DNA of 64,000 bases from Burkholderia stabilis. Its GTDB lineage: Bacteria > Pseudomonadota > Gammaproteobacteria > Burkholderiales > Burkholderiaceae. Of this stretch, positions 1 through 8,885 are shown piece by piece (position 1 is the first letter of the stretch; every line of letters starts with the position of its first letter). A model generated the notes under the pieces. It made no database searches. It saw only the letters and a program-made list of their open reading frames with translations, and was not told the origin of the DNA. The DNA is taken from contig NZ_CP016444.1 in NCBI RefSeq assembly GCF_001742165.1, positions 1 to 64,000 of the forward strand, given 5' to 3'. A program made the translations under genes and the position numbers.

Positions 1-417
1 TCAAAATACCGTTTCCCGCTGAGTCTGCGCACGGTCGAGGCGTTGCTTGCTGCGCGGCATTGACCTGACGTACGAGGCGGTGCGACGCGGGTCGGTGACG
101 TTCAGCCCGGGCATTGCCCGACGCAGCCGTACTCGTCAACGACAAACTCGAAAGCTACATTGCGGCAAACCGGGATCCAGGACTGAGCGTCGGGCACCAA
201 CAGCACGACGGATTGAGCAACCGTGCGGAGAACTCGCATCTGCCAATGCGCGGAGGTGAGAAGGTGAAGCGTCGTTTCAAATCAGCGCGTTACCTTCGGC
301 GAATTTGCGCCGGCCCGCAATCAGGTGGCAAACATGTTTATGCACTGCCGCTGCAACGTGAACGCGCATGAGAAGCGACAGGCACGCTAGCCAGCCATTG
401 AGGTACGGGAAGCCTTG
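1..417 (+). pseudogene. Remnant of an IS6-family transposase
   Basis: Conceptual translation in shifting frames gives pieces typical of IS6/IS26/IS240-type DDE transposases: YRFPLSLRTVEALL, then GIDLTYEAVRR after a frameshift near base 57, then HQQHDGLSNRAENSH and RFKSARYLRR (about 196-300), then FAPARNQVANMFMHC after another frameshift (about 297-350). The segment between the N-terminal helix-turn-helix part and the Asn-Arg-Ala-Glu-Asn motif is largely missing, so most of the DDE core is deleted. No intact frame remains and the left end lies outside the window. It marks the left flank of the effector region as a site of past mobile-element activity. The right limit is approximate. Confidence 0.8.
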
Positions 418-593
418 ACAGGAAATCCACTACCGGGTCTTCCTTCTACATACCCCAGGATTCCTTATGTTTCGCGATTTCAACGCACGACCATCAACAC
501 CGTGACAGCGCCCGCGCCCCGAAGCTTCGTCACGCTCGCCCCGACAGTGCGTGCGAAGCACGAGCGCGAACCGCCATTGCGCACGCTCGTCCC

Positions 594-3500
594 TCAGGCC
601 CGAATCATCCCTCCCAAATAGCCGAATTCGTGGATGAACTGCGCCGGCTCGTCACGGACGGTTGCCGTTGTGGTCGTCTGCGGTGCCGATGACGTATCCG
701 CCACGGCCGGCGTCTCAGCCCTGTCGACCTGCGGCACGAAAGCCGCATCGTCGACGGGTTGCAATGGGGGACTCGGTGGGTCGCTCACATCGGTCTGCGT
801 GCCGTCACGATGCGCTGGCTGAATCGCGGTGTTCTCGCCGCGCAGCCTGGCCGGATCGCGCAACACGGTCCGGAATCCGTGGCGGCGCGGCTCGGCATGA
901 AACACTGTGCCTGCGTTGATCTCACACATGTTGCCGACGATCTTCGCGTACGCATCGAGGAGCAGCCGCCCTTCTCCGCAAAAATAGCTCGTGCGCTCAT
1001 CGATCGAACCCGCGGCGGTGAGGCGCGCCCTTGCTGCCGTCAGGTCGATGCCGGTCAGATCCACATCATCCGCCCACGATTCGTCCGCATCCGGAGGCGG
1101 CCACACACCGTTCGCCGCCGAGCCCGGCGCGTTCAGCTGCGCGCGCCGTGCGTGGCCCGCCACTCGACTGAACGGCTCCGACGCGAGCATACGGAAGAAT
1201 TCGTTGACCTTCGGCGCATCCTCGATGCGGGTGCCCTGACGCGTGGCCTGCGCCTTCGCATCGAGGAACACCGCGTAACGTTCGACCGTATCGACGATGG
1301 TCGACGACGTGGCAAAGTAGCCGTTTCGTACAAGAGGATTCGCATCGAAGCGCGCCTTCAGGCCTTCGGGCGTCGCTTCGTCCGAATGGTCGAGCAAGGC
1401 GGCAAGCCTCGGATGCTGCAGGATCTGATAGCTCAGATCCGAGCCCATGATCTCGCCCGCGAACCCCTGTGATGCGTCGGTATGCGAAATACCCGGCGTG
1501 AACACGCCGACGGGGGTCGGTATGGTCACCGACTCATTCAATCCTGCGTTCTGGTTGTTGAACACGCGCACGTACTGCAGATGCGTCGCCTTCGCACTCA
1601 GCTCCGGCGGCTGCCGGAACTTCATCACGATCGTGCAGCCTTCCGACGCGTCGAAAACGAGGCCCTGCATCTGGCGCGCGATCTCGGCGCTGTCGATTTT
1701 CGGCTCGTCCGCGGCGAGCGCTTCGTTGAGTTTGTTGAGCGTCTTTCGCACCGCCATCCCGAGCGCCGCGCCGGCCAGCGGCTTGCCGCCGTTCGCCGTG
1801 AGCGTGATCTGCCAGAACTTGCCGGCCCGGATCGGATTGATCTGATGGTCCGCGTAGAGGAATTTCGCTTCCGCGCTCAGCGTCATGCTGCCCGCTTCGT
1901 TCGTGACGCTGACCGGGCCGAGCGACTTGTTCCAGTGACCGAGCAGCGCACCCATGACGTTGACGGTCGCTCCACCCGACGCGGTACCGCGCAACACCGC
2001 ATGCCACCGCTGCCACTTCCCGCGCTCCTCGAGCGGGCCGTTCTTCTGCACGTCGTAGTTCTTCATCGGCAGATAGACTTTGTCCAGCAGTTCGCGCGCC
2101 TGCGCATAGCTGCGGTCCGCCTGGATCACTGCGCCCCGGCTGTTCTCGTCGGCGTTGCGCGACAGACGTTCCTTGGCGATGCCGATATGCGTTCCCACCG
2201 CGCCGAGCGCGAGGCTGATGCTCGCATAGCTCGCGGACACGAATTTGTCCGGATGGGCAAGCGCGTCCGCCTCGGGATAGCGGCCGTGCCAGACCGTCTC
2301 GTTGATCCATGCAAAGGCTTCGCCGCGCAGCGCTTCGAGTTGCTCGCTCGCGGCGCGCGGCATGAAGCGGTCGCTGCGCGCGAGCACCGTCGCGGCGTAC
2401 GCGATAAAGCTCAGATAATGCTGCTTCAACGCATCCGCCGCCTCACCGGCGCGCTCGAGGTGCTCGACGGTCGGACGCCGGATCACATCGTGGAATTGCG
2501 ACGGAATCGATGCTTCATCGCCGTAGATGGCCTCGTCGCGCGCCGACAGGGCCGGCAGCGGTTCTGCACCGCGCTCGCGTTGCAGGCGTTCGCGCGTCAT
2601 CCCGTAGAGCCCGAGTGCGGCCGGCGGTACGCCGTTGCACAGCGCGTCGAGTTGCCGGTGCACGGCAAGCGTCGCCTTCAGGTCCTTGTGGTGCGACAGG
2701 TCGAGAATCTGATGCGGCGCGTTGGCCGTTTCAACGAAGAACTGCATCAGTTCGCCGCGCGCGAGCAAATCCAGCGCGACCTTTGCACCGATATTCTGAC
2801 TGCCGTCCGTCGACCGGCCCAGGCGCGCGTCGACGCCGAGCGTCGCGTCGCGAAATGCCACCGGGCGATTCGCGTACCCGACGGAATCCGGCACATCCTT
2901 GCGCGTTGCCGGCGGTAGCGGCTGGCGATCGGCAAGGCGCTGCCGCACGACGTCGCCAACAGCCGGATACGCGGCCTCGATGATCTCGCCGAATCGCGGC
3001 GTGCCGCCACGGCTGCGCAGCGTCTCGTCGAGCGCCATCGCGAGAAGCGCCGACTTCACGCCATTGAAACCCTTCTCGAGTTTTTTATCGGCCAGGAAAT
3101 AAGGCCGCCCGGGTTCGCGCACGTAATTGCGGCCGAGAAGTTGCGACACCGCCGCCGCGATGCGCTGCCGGCCGTGCACGAGCTTGCGCGTATTCGGGCC
3201 GGCCGACGTGACGATCGAACGGTTCGCGTCCCGGTTCGCCACCAGCGTCAGCAAATCCTTCAGGTTGGCGTGTTCGAAGTAGGTATCGCCGCCCGAGTAT
3301 GACGCCTGGCCGTTGACGCGCGCGGCCCAGCCCGATATCTCGGTGCCGACACCGCCCTGAACGGTCGCGCCGGCCGACGGAAAGAACAGGACATCGAAAT
3401 CGTCATCGGAAAGCACGGTACTGCCGCCCGACGCGTTGCCGCTGACGTTGCCGATACCCGTTGAATAACCCAGGCTCGCGCCCGAACTCGTCACCACGTT

Positions 3501-4379
3501 CGGGCCCGACACACCCTCGCTGATGCCGTGCGCCACACGTTCGAGCCGCTCGGCTTCGCGATCGGTGTAATCCGCCATCAGATCCGGCGCCGCCGCGCTG
3601 ATGTGAGCGCGCTTCAATTCCGTCATCAGGGCGGAAAAGAGGTCATGCTCGCGTGCCGATGCCGCACCCGCGCCGCCGGCGTTGCGCTTCACGTAGTTGC
3701 GGTCGAGGTAACGCGTCAGCGCTCTCGACGTGCGCGCCGCCCGGGCAAAACCATCGCGAACGGCAAGATGCCGCTGGTCCGGCGGCACATTCGTGGCGTC
3801 GGCGGCATCGCCGATTTCCGTGAGTTCCGTGGCAAGACGGGCTCGCAGTGCCGTGACGCGCGGATGCCTGTTCGCGACGTCGGCCGGGATGTCGGGCAGC
3901 GCCGCCAGCAACGCACTCACGGTCTGCCGCAGGTGGGCTGCATCGAGCGCACCGGAATCGGGATGAATGACCGCGCCGGCAGGGAGTGCGACGGCCGGCG
4001 GCGGCGTTTCCGTCGTCAGCACATCGAGTTCGATGGCTTGACGGGCTTCGTGCTCCACCATTTCACCTGCAGGCGGCTGCGCGGTTTCCCGTATTCTCGC
4101 GGCTCTATCGCGTGAAACTGCCTCGCGATAGATCGCGCGTGCGCCCCGTCCTCTCACACCCGGATTCCTGAGCGCCAGGTCCAGCCCCTCGTCGCTCAGA
4201 CCGCTTGCGGCGGCAGTCTGCCTGGTTGCCGTGACCTTGTCGACGAGATCGCGCAGCTTGCCCGGCATCGACGTGCTCGCTTTCGCGCGTTGCCCGGCTT
4301 CCCGCAATCGCGGCGACGTTTCACGCGATTCCTCGGTCTCGACGCGATTGAACCGCATCATCATGCTTGTTAACTTCAT
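594..4379 (-). CDS. Very large candidate type III effector (1261 aa), possibly AWR/RipA-like
   Basis: A 1261-residue protein with no signal peptide or transmembrane segment. The N-terminus is Arg/Ser/Thr-rich, as expected of a type III secretion signal. The middle (roughly residues 370-480) is rich in Gly, Ser and Asn with alternating hydrophobics (STGIGNVSGNASGGSTVLSD, VGTEISGWAARVNGQASYSG), suggesting beta structure. The C-terminal 60 residues are Pro/Thr-rich. I chose the ATG at 4379 because GGAG lies about 10 bases upstream and a perfect PIP box with a -10 element lies further up; the open frame continues upstream only through a tandem repeat. Length matches the AWR (RipA) effectors of Ralstonia (about 1000-1270 aa), but I see no Ala-Trp-Arg triad, so the family call is weak. 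Transcription from the HrpB-type promoter is the best evidence that it is an effector. Confidence 0.6.
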   Translation of the reverse strand: MKLTSMMMRFNRVETEESRETSPRLREAGQRAKASTSMPGKLRDLVDKVTATRQTAAASGLSDEGLDLALRNPGVRGRGARAIYREAVSRDRAARIRETAQPPAGEMVEHEARQAIELDVLTTETPPPAVALPAGAVIHPDSGALDAAHLRQTVSALLAALPDIPADVANRHPRVTALRARLATELTEIGDAADATNVPPDQRHLAVRDGFARAARTSRALTRYLDRNYVKRNAGGAGAASAREHDLFSALMTELKRAHISAAAPDLMADYTDREAERLERVAHGISEGVSGPNVVTSSGASLGYSTGIGNVSGNASGGSTVLSDDDFDVLFFPSAGATVQGGVGTEISGWAARVNGQASYSGGDTYFEHANLKDLLTLVANRDANRSIVTSAGPNTRKLVHGRQRIAAAVSQLLGRNYVREPGRPYFLADKKLEKGFNGVKSALLAMALDETLRSRGGTPRFGEIIEAAYPAVGDVVRQRLADRQPLPPATRKDVPDSVGYANRPVAFRDATLGVDARLGRSTDGSQNIGAKVALDLLARGELMQFFVETANAPHQILDLSHHKDLKATLAVHRQLDALCNGVPPAALGLYGMTRERLQRERGAEPLPALSARDEAIYGDEASIPSQFHDVIRRPTVEHLERAGEAADALKQHYLSFIAYAATVLARSDRFMPRAASEQLEALRGEAFAWINETVWHGRYPEADALAHPDKFVSASYASISLALGAVGTHIGIAKERLSRNADENSRGAVIQADRSYAQARELLDKVYLPMKNYDVQKNGPLEERGKWQRWHAVLRGTASGGATVNVMGALLGHWNKSLGPVSVTNEAGSMTLSAEAKFLYADHQINPIRAGKFWQITLTANGGKPLAGAALGMAVRKTLNKLNEALAADEPKIDSAEIARQMQGLVFDASEGCTIVMKFRQPPELSAKATHLQYVRVFNNQNAGLNESVTIPTPVGVFTPGISHTDASQGFAGEIMGSDLSYQILQHPRLAALLDHSDEATPEGLKARFDANPLVRNGYFATSSTIVDTVERYAVFLDAKAQATRQGTRIEDAPKVNEFFRMLASEPFSRVAGHARRAQLNAPGSAANGVWPPPDADESWADDVDLTGIDLTAARARLTAAGSIDERTSYFCGEGRLLLDAYAKIVGNMCEINAGTVFHAEPRRHGFRTVLRDPARLRGENTAIQPAHRDGTQTDVSDPPSPPLQPVDDAAFVPQVDRAETPAVADTSSAPQTTTTATVRDEPAQFIHEFGYLGGMIRA

Positions 4380-4479
4380 TTGGGGGACTCCAGCGACGAC
4401 GCGATGAGCCGGCTCGACACATCGCCGACCGGTGTCATTCATGACCTCTTCATGACCGCTGTACGACTGCTGCATGACG

Positions 4480-4541
4480 ATCGTAGATTCGCACTGGCGC
4501 GCCAGAGTCAGGGGAAGCGAAGCAATGGCCAACATTGCGAA
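4480..4541 (-). promoter_or_regulatory. Perfect PIP box plus -10 for the 1261-aa effector
   Basis: On the minus strand TTCGC (4541-4537), 15 bases, TTCGC (4521-4517), 31 bases, TACGAT (4485-4480). This fits both halves of the HrpX/HrpB promoter rule (TTCGB-N15-TTCGB, then YANNNT after 30-32 bp). It lies about 100 bases upstream of the chosen start at 4379. Confidence 0.88.
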
Positions 4542-4687
4542 GCGGGCTCCGGTCGGCCGGGCACGCAGGGGAACCAATCGCTTGTCATGGCGGGGCTGAC
4601 GTACCGCGTGAGAGCGCGTGTTGCATGAAGCTGCGTGCAACGCTGGCGCATCAGTCGACGGGGCAAGGCGCGATGCATTCGTCGGGT

Positions 4688-4739
4688 GCGCCGTCTTCTT
4701 GCGCCGTCTTCTTGCGCCGTCTTCTTGCGCCGTCTTCTT
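4688..4739. repeat. Four exact 13-bp tandem repeats
   Basis: The unit GCGCCGTCTTCTT occurs four times head to tail (4688, 4701, 4714, 4727), followed by a degenerate fifth copy from 4740. The unit is not a multiple of three and it sits between the stop of the 376-aa gene (4786) and the promoter of the 1261-aa gene, so it is most likely non-coding. It would be prone to copy-number change by slippage. Confidence 0.9.
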
Positions 4740-4785
4740 GCGTCGTCTCTTTCGTCGCGGCACAACCTTCGTTACGCTCGAGGCG

Positions 4786-5916
4786 CTACTTTTTCACCAG
4801 GCTTTTCACATATTCAGTCGTCACGACCTCCGATTCTCCGGAGCTGGCATCGTAGGTCATGAAAGGGAGCTCGACGCCGTTGTTGGCTGCCGCGTATTGT
4901 CTTTTCAATTCGAGTGCGGCTTCGGGTGCATGCGGGCTGACGAATATTGCCTGAACATCCTGTGGGCGAGGCGCGAGCAGATTTTCGTTGTGCGGAAGAA
5001 CCGTCCTGACGGAGTATTTCGGCTTTCCAGTGCCGCTGCGGCCGGACTCTATATAGGCCATCTGCCGCTCCGGGGGCATCGCACCCAGCTTCGGCAATGA
5101 ATGGTCGATTGACGCGTGTTGTTCCGGGGTCAGCTTGCCGTTCAACTGATCCCGATATTCGGAGAATGGCCGGGCAGGAGCGCCTGCGGCAAACGCCGGC
5201 ACATGCTGTTTCAACGCATCCGCCAGCACGTATTTCGAGCTCTTGTCTGGGGCCGTGCCATTCTGGCGCCGGGCCATCTCCTGGTATTTCGCCTTCAGCG
5301 AGGCCGTGCTCTCGAAAATATGGGGGCGCCTGATATCGGTGTCGGCCTCTTCCTGTGCATAGTATCTTTCCAGCGTCGCGCGCACCGCATGCGAATGTTC
5401 GTCAGGTGACGAAGCGGGCGCCTGACGCAAAACATTTTGATAATGCGGATCCGTCATCAGGACGTTGGTGCCCATGTCCTTTTTGGCACCGACGATCATT
5501 GGCGTGTCCTGGCTGAACATCAGGCCGGTGCGTGTGTTCTGCTGATACGCTTTGAAAGGCCCCGTGCCGATCGCGGTGGCAGTGAGCCCTCCCATGCGAT
5601 TTTTCTTGCGGGTATCCTCGGCAAGACTGTCAGGGCCAACGACCTGCAACGTGTGGATATAGCCAGGACGCAGCGCGGCTTTCGCCTCGGATTCGTGGAG
5701 ATCCGGTCTTCCATGAGGGGCACCTTCCCTGCCCGTGGCATGGGTGCCGTCGGCCTTCGGAGGCCGGCTTTTCAGGCCACCCAGTATGGAACCACCCTCC
5801 GGCCGAAGCCCGGGCGCCAAAGTGCCCTTGCCGTCTGCATGCGTTCGCGCACCTGTTGCCACATCGCGGCAACCTGTATCTACGGCATCTACGTTCTCGG
5901 TGCAGACTTTCGGCAT
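4786..5916 (-). CDS. Unknown 376-aa protein, candidate type III effector
   Basis: A soluble, hydrophilic protein with no signal peptide or membrane segment. The first 90 residues are rich in Gly, Asp, Thr, Lys and Arg and look disordered. A more structured part begins near residue 100 (GYIHTLQVVG, GGLTATAIGTGPFKAYQQNT, TGLMFSQDTPMIVGAKKDMG). The C-terminus ends in KSLVKK. I do not recognise a catalytic motif. It is placed among effectors and preceded about 300 bases upstream by a TTCG-N16-TTCG element, but that element lacks a well-placed -10. The start at 5916 is the first ATG of the frame. It could equally be a non-secreted hypothetical protein. Confidence 0.5.
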   Translation of the reverse strand: MPKVCTENVDAVDTGCRDVATGARTHADGKGTLAPGLRPEGGSILGGLKSRPPKADGTHATGREGAPHGRPDLHESEAKAALRPGYIHTLQVVGPDSLAEDTRKKNRMGGLTATAIGTGPFKAYQQNTRTGLMFSQDTPMIVGAKKDMGTNVLMTDPHYQNVLRQAPASSPDEHSHAVRATLERYYAQEEADTDIRRPHIFESTASLKAKYQEMARRQNGTAPDKSSKYVLADALKQHVPAFAAGAPARPFSEYRDQLNGKLTPEQHASIDHSLPKLGAMPPERQMAYIESGRSGTGKPKYSVRTVLPHNENLLAPRPQDVQAIFVSPHAPEAALELKRQYAAANNGVELPFMTYDASSGESEVVTTEYVKSLVKK

Positions 5917-6216
5917 CGCTGACCTCTCAGACGAACCTTCCTGAAGACGAGCGCCCTCATGGGTGGAAATCGCTCGCCAGCGGCTAGCCCGATCTCGAGT
6001 CCGGCCGCACTTTCTCCCAAGTCAAACGTCAGTTGGCGCGGCATTCCCGATGTTCGCCGACCGAAGGCGACTCTTTCAGGTACCACCAACTTGAACAATG
6101 CCGAAGAATAATTCACTACACGCTACGTCCCCCGTGCAACAAGGGGCACGCCCGACACGAAGCGACGTTGATAAAACCGTAATCGACATGGTTCTTGCCT
6201 GTGATCGCCCTCCTTC

Positions 6217-6241
6217 ACGAAGATAACCGTCGCCTTTCGAA
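6217..6241 (-). promoter_or_regulatory. Weak hrpII-like box upstream of the 376-aa gene
   Basis: Minus strand TTCGA (6241-6237), 15 bases, TTCGT (6221-6217). It satisfies the Ralstonia hrpII rule TTCG-N16-TTCG but the first half breaks the TTCGB form. No YANNNT lies at 30-32 bp; the nearest (TACGGT) is about 35 bp away. The rest of the 5917-6367 interval holds no gene I can support. Confidence 0.35.
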
Positions 6242-6367
6242 AGATCTCGATGCCGGGCTTCACGCTGGCCGGTTCCTGGCGCAGCCTGCCGACCCCGGCG
6301 TTCCGATCGTCGACCGGACGACGGCTCAACACCGGCACGCCCGGAGCCGGTACTGCCGTCGTCACCT

Positions 6368-7819
6368 CTAACTCCCGACCCACACCGTCGGCCGCCGTCC
6401 GCGCCACGGCCGCGATTGCTCCAGTTGCCCGGCAAGCCGCAGCAACCTGTCTTCACGCGCGAAACCCGCCGCGAACTGCACCCCGATCGGCAACCCCGTC
6501 GTCGGGTCGCTCTCCAGCGGCACCGACATCGCCGGCCCGCCTGCGACATTGAACGGCGGCGTGAATGGTGAATGCCGGAACACCCGATCCGTCCACTCGA
6601 GTCCGTTCATCGATTCCGAACCCTGCGCATAGGTGCCGATGGCCGGCGCATGATGCGGCAACGTCGGCGTCAACAGCACGTCGAACCGTTCGAACCACGC
6701 GCCGACCGCGCGCGTGACGGTGTTCCGCACCTCCAGCGCGGCTGCGTAATCCGTCGCCCGCGCGTGCCGGCCGTACCGGACGCAGGCCAGCGTCGCAGGT
6801 TCAAGCGTCGTTGCGTCGATCGGCCGCCCGGTCGCCGCGGCGATGCCGTCGATCCAGCCGACCATCGTTGCCGTCCAGATCGTCGCGTTCGCCTGCACGA
6901 GCGCCTCCCACGACACCCCGAGGCCTGGTGCCTCGAGACTCACGTGATGACCCAGCCCTTCGAGGTGGCGCGCGGTGTCGTTGACGGCCGCCGCGATCGC
7001 CGGGTCGGTACGGTCGCCGTTCCACGGGTCGATCATCACGCCGATCCTCAGCCGCCCGGGATCGCGGCCAACCTCGGAAAGGAAGCTGTTCGCCGGCGCG
7101 GACGTGACATACGGTTCGCCCGCCGCGTCGCGGTTTTGCACGGCATCCAGCAACGCGGCGCTGTCCCGCACGCTGCGGCTGACGCCCAGCTGGACGCCGA
7201 ATCCGGAGAACACCTCGTCCAGCGCCGGCCCGTTCGAACTGCGCCCGCGCGTCGGCTTGAGTCCGAACAGCCCGTTGTACGCGGCAGGCACCCGGATCGA
7301 CCCCGCCGCATCGGTCGCATGCGCGACCGGGACGACGCCTGCCGCGACGGCCGCCGCCGCGCCGCCACTCGAGCCGCCCGCGCTCACCCCGGGCTGCCAT
7401 GGGTTGCGCGTCGCGCCCTGCAGCGTCGATTCGGTGGTCGTGCTGAACGCCATCTCCGGCGTCGTGGTCCGGCCGATCGTGACCAGGCCGGCGTCGCGAA
7501 AGCGCGTCATCAGCGCGGAATCGCCGGCCGCCACGCATCCTTGCGCAAGGCGGCTGCCCAGCTCGGCGCGCTTGCCTGCCATCGAGATGGCGATGTCCTT
7601 GATCAGGAATGGCACGCCGGCCAACGGCCCGCCGCAGTCGAGCGACACGCGTCCGCTTGCGTCGAGCGGCCAATGCTCGACGATCGCGTTGAGATCCGGA
7701 TTGACGGCGTCGGCCGCCGCGCGGGCCAGCTCCGCCAGTTCCGCGGGGGTCACTTCCCGGGCGGCGACGAGCCTGGCCAGACCGACGCCGTCGAGGTTGG
7801 CGTATTCGCCGAGATTCAT
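6368..7819 (-). CDS. Amidase-signature family hydrolase
   Basis: A 483-aa amidase-signature enzyme (amide hydrolysis, cytoplasmic). The Ser-cisSer-Lys triad is visible: Lys74 in FLIKDI, cis-Ser150 in SAGGSSGG and nucleophile Ser174 in DAAGSIRVPA. Length is normal for the family. The substrate cannot be told. I start at the ATG at 7819 because GGAG lies about 8 bases upstream; the frame stays open to 8140 but that part overlaps the divergent LysR gene. It is divergent from a LysR regulator 154 bases away, the usual arrangement for a regulated catabolic enzyme. It looks like a metabolic gene embedded in the effector flank rather than a T3SS component. Confidence 0.9.
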   Translation of the reverse strand: MNLGEYANLDGVGLARLVAAREVTPAELAELARAAADAVNPDLNAIVEHWPLDASGRVSLDCGGPLAGVPFLIKDIAISMAGKRAELGSRLAQGCVAAGDSALMTRFRDAGLVTIGRTTTPEMAFSTTTESTLQGATRNPWQPGVSAGGSSGGAAAAVAAGVVPVAHATDAAGSIRVPAAYNGLFGLKPTRGRSSNGPALDEVFSGFGVQLGVSRSVRDSAALLDAVQNRDAAGEPYVTSAPANSFLSEVGRDPGRLRIGVMIDPWNGDRTDPAIAAAVNDTARHLEGLGHHVSLEAPGLGVSWEALVQANATIWTATMVGWIDGIAAATGRPIDATTLEPATLACVRYGRHARATDYAAALEVRNTVTRAVGAWFERFDVLLTPTLPHHAPAIGTYAQGSESMNGLEWTDRVFRHSPFTPPFNVAGGPAMSVPLESDPTTGLPIGVQFAAGFAREDRLLRLAGQLEQSRPWRGRRPTVWVGS

Positions 7820-7973
7820 GGGGTTCTCCGGTTGGTTCGATACCGGTGAAGATAGGGGATCGGCGCGCCGCCGATTAGCCCGTCGGCGTGGCAAGCATTG
7901 CCCCATCGATGGAACAATGGACGTGTTAGCCTTTTGCTCCCTCATCACGACCGTTCCGGACAAGAATGCATCC

Positions 7974-8885
7974 ATGGCAAGGGATCTGAACGACACGCTC
8001 ATCTTCGTCCGCGTCGTCCAGGCGGGCAGCTTCACCGGCGCGGCCGCTGCACTGCAGATTCCGAAGACGACCGTCAGCCGGCGCGTCCAGGAACTGGAAG
8101 CCCATCTCGGCGCGCAGCTGCTGCACCGGACCACGCGCAAGCTGCGGCTGACCGAGGCGGGTACGGCCTACTTCGAGCAATGCCGCGCGATTGCCGACCA
8201 GCTCGATGCGGCAGAAAGCGCGGTGCACCAGTTGCGCGACGGCCCGCGCGGCTGGCTGCGCGTGACCGTGCCGTATTCGTTCGGCGTCACCTGGATCGCC
8301 CCGCTGATCGCGGGCTTCTGTTCGCGCTACCCCGATGTCCGGCTCGAAATCGTCGCGACGCATGTGTCGCTCGACCTGTTCGCCGAAGACGTGGATATCG
8401 CGCTGCGCTTCGGCCTCCTCCCGGATTCGAGCCTGATCGCGCGGCGCCTCGGCAGCTTCGCGACGTCGATCTATGCCAGCCCTGCGTATCTGGACGCGCA
8501 CGGCGCGCCAGCCGGGCCGGACGATCTGCGACGTCATCCGGCCCTGGCGCTGCATCAGGCCAAGGGCACCGGTTGCTACATCTGGACGCTGCGCAAACCG
8601 GGCCGCAAGCCGGAGCACTACCCGCTCGACCCGGTGATCGTCGCGAGCGATCCCGCGTTGATCCTCGATGCGGCGCGCGCGGGGCAAGGCCTGATGCTGG
8701 CGATGGACATGAGCATGGCGCCGGACGTCGAGGCGGGCCGGCTGCGCCGCGTATTGCCGGACTGGATGGGGCCGCCGCAGGATCTGAATGCGCTGTTCCC
8801 GAAAGAACGCGCGCCGTCGCCCAAGGTGCAGGCGTTCGTCCGTTATCTCCAGGAACAGCTGAGCTTCACCGACCGTCGTCCGTGA
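7974..8885 (+). CDS. LysR-type transcriptional regulator
   Basis: A 303-aa LysR regulator. The N-terminal winged helix-turn-helix (about residues 4-62) contains GSFTGAAAALQIPKTTVSRRVQELE. The remainder is the two-subdomain effector-binding region (GWLRVTVPYSFG near residue 90). The ATG at 7974 gives the standard family N-terminus. It is divergent from the amidase and probably controls it and itself from the 7820-7973 interval. Its last 20 bases overlap the stop end of the convergent phosphatase-like gene. Confidence 0.92.
   Translation: MARDLNDTLIFVRVVQAGSFTGAAAALQIPKTTVSRRVQELEAHLGAQLLHRTTRKLRLTEAGTAYFEQCRAIADQLDAAESAVHQLRDGPRGWLRVTVPYSFGVTWIAPLIAGFCSRYPDVRLEIVATHVSLDLFAEDVDIALRFGLLPDSSLIARRLGSFATSIYASPAYLDAHGAPAGPDDLRRHPALALHQAKGTGCYIWTLRKPGRKPEHYPLDPVIVASDPALILDAARAGQGLMLAMDMSMAPDVEAGRLRRVLPDWMGPPQDLNALFPKERAPSPKVQAFVRYLQEQLSFTDRRP

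Noticed and set aside
1482..2918. Long plus-strand open frame within the 1261-aa effector gene
   Set aside because: Arg/His-rich antisense shadow of the coding strand, typical of GC-rich DNA.
4380..4763. N-terminal extension of the 1261-aa effector frame
   Set aside because: It is translated from the tandem repeat and the PIP promoter; the start at 4379 has a ribosome site.
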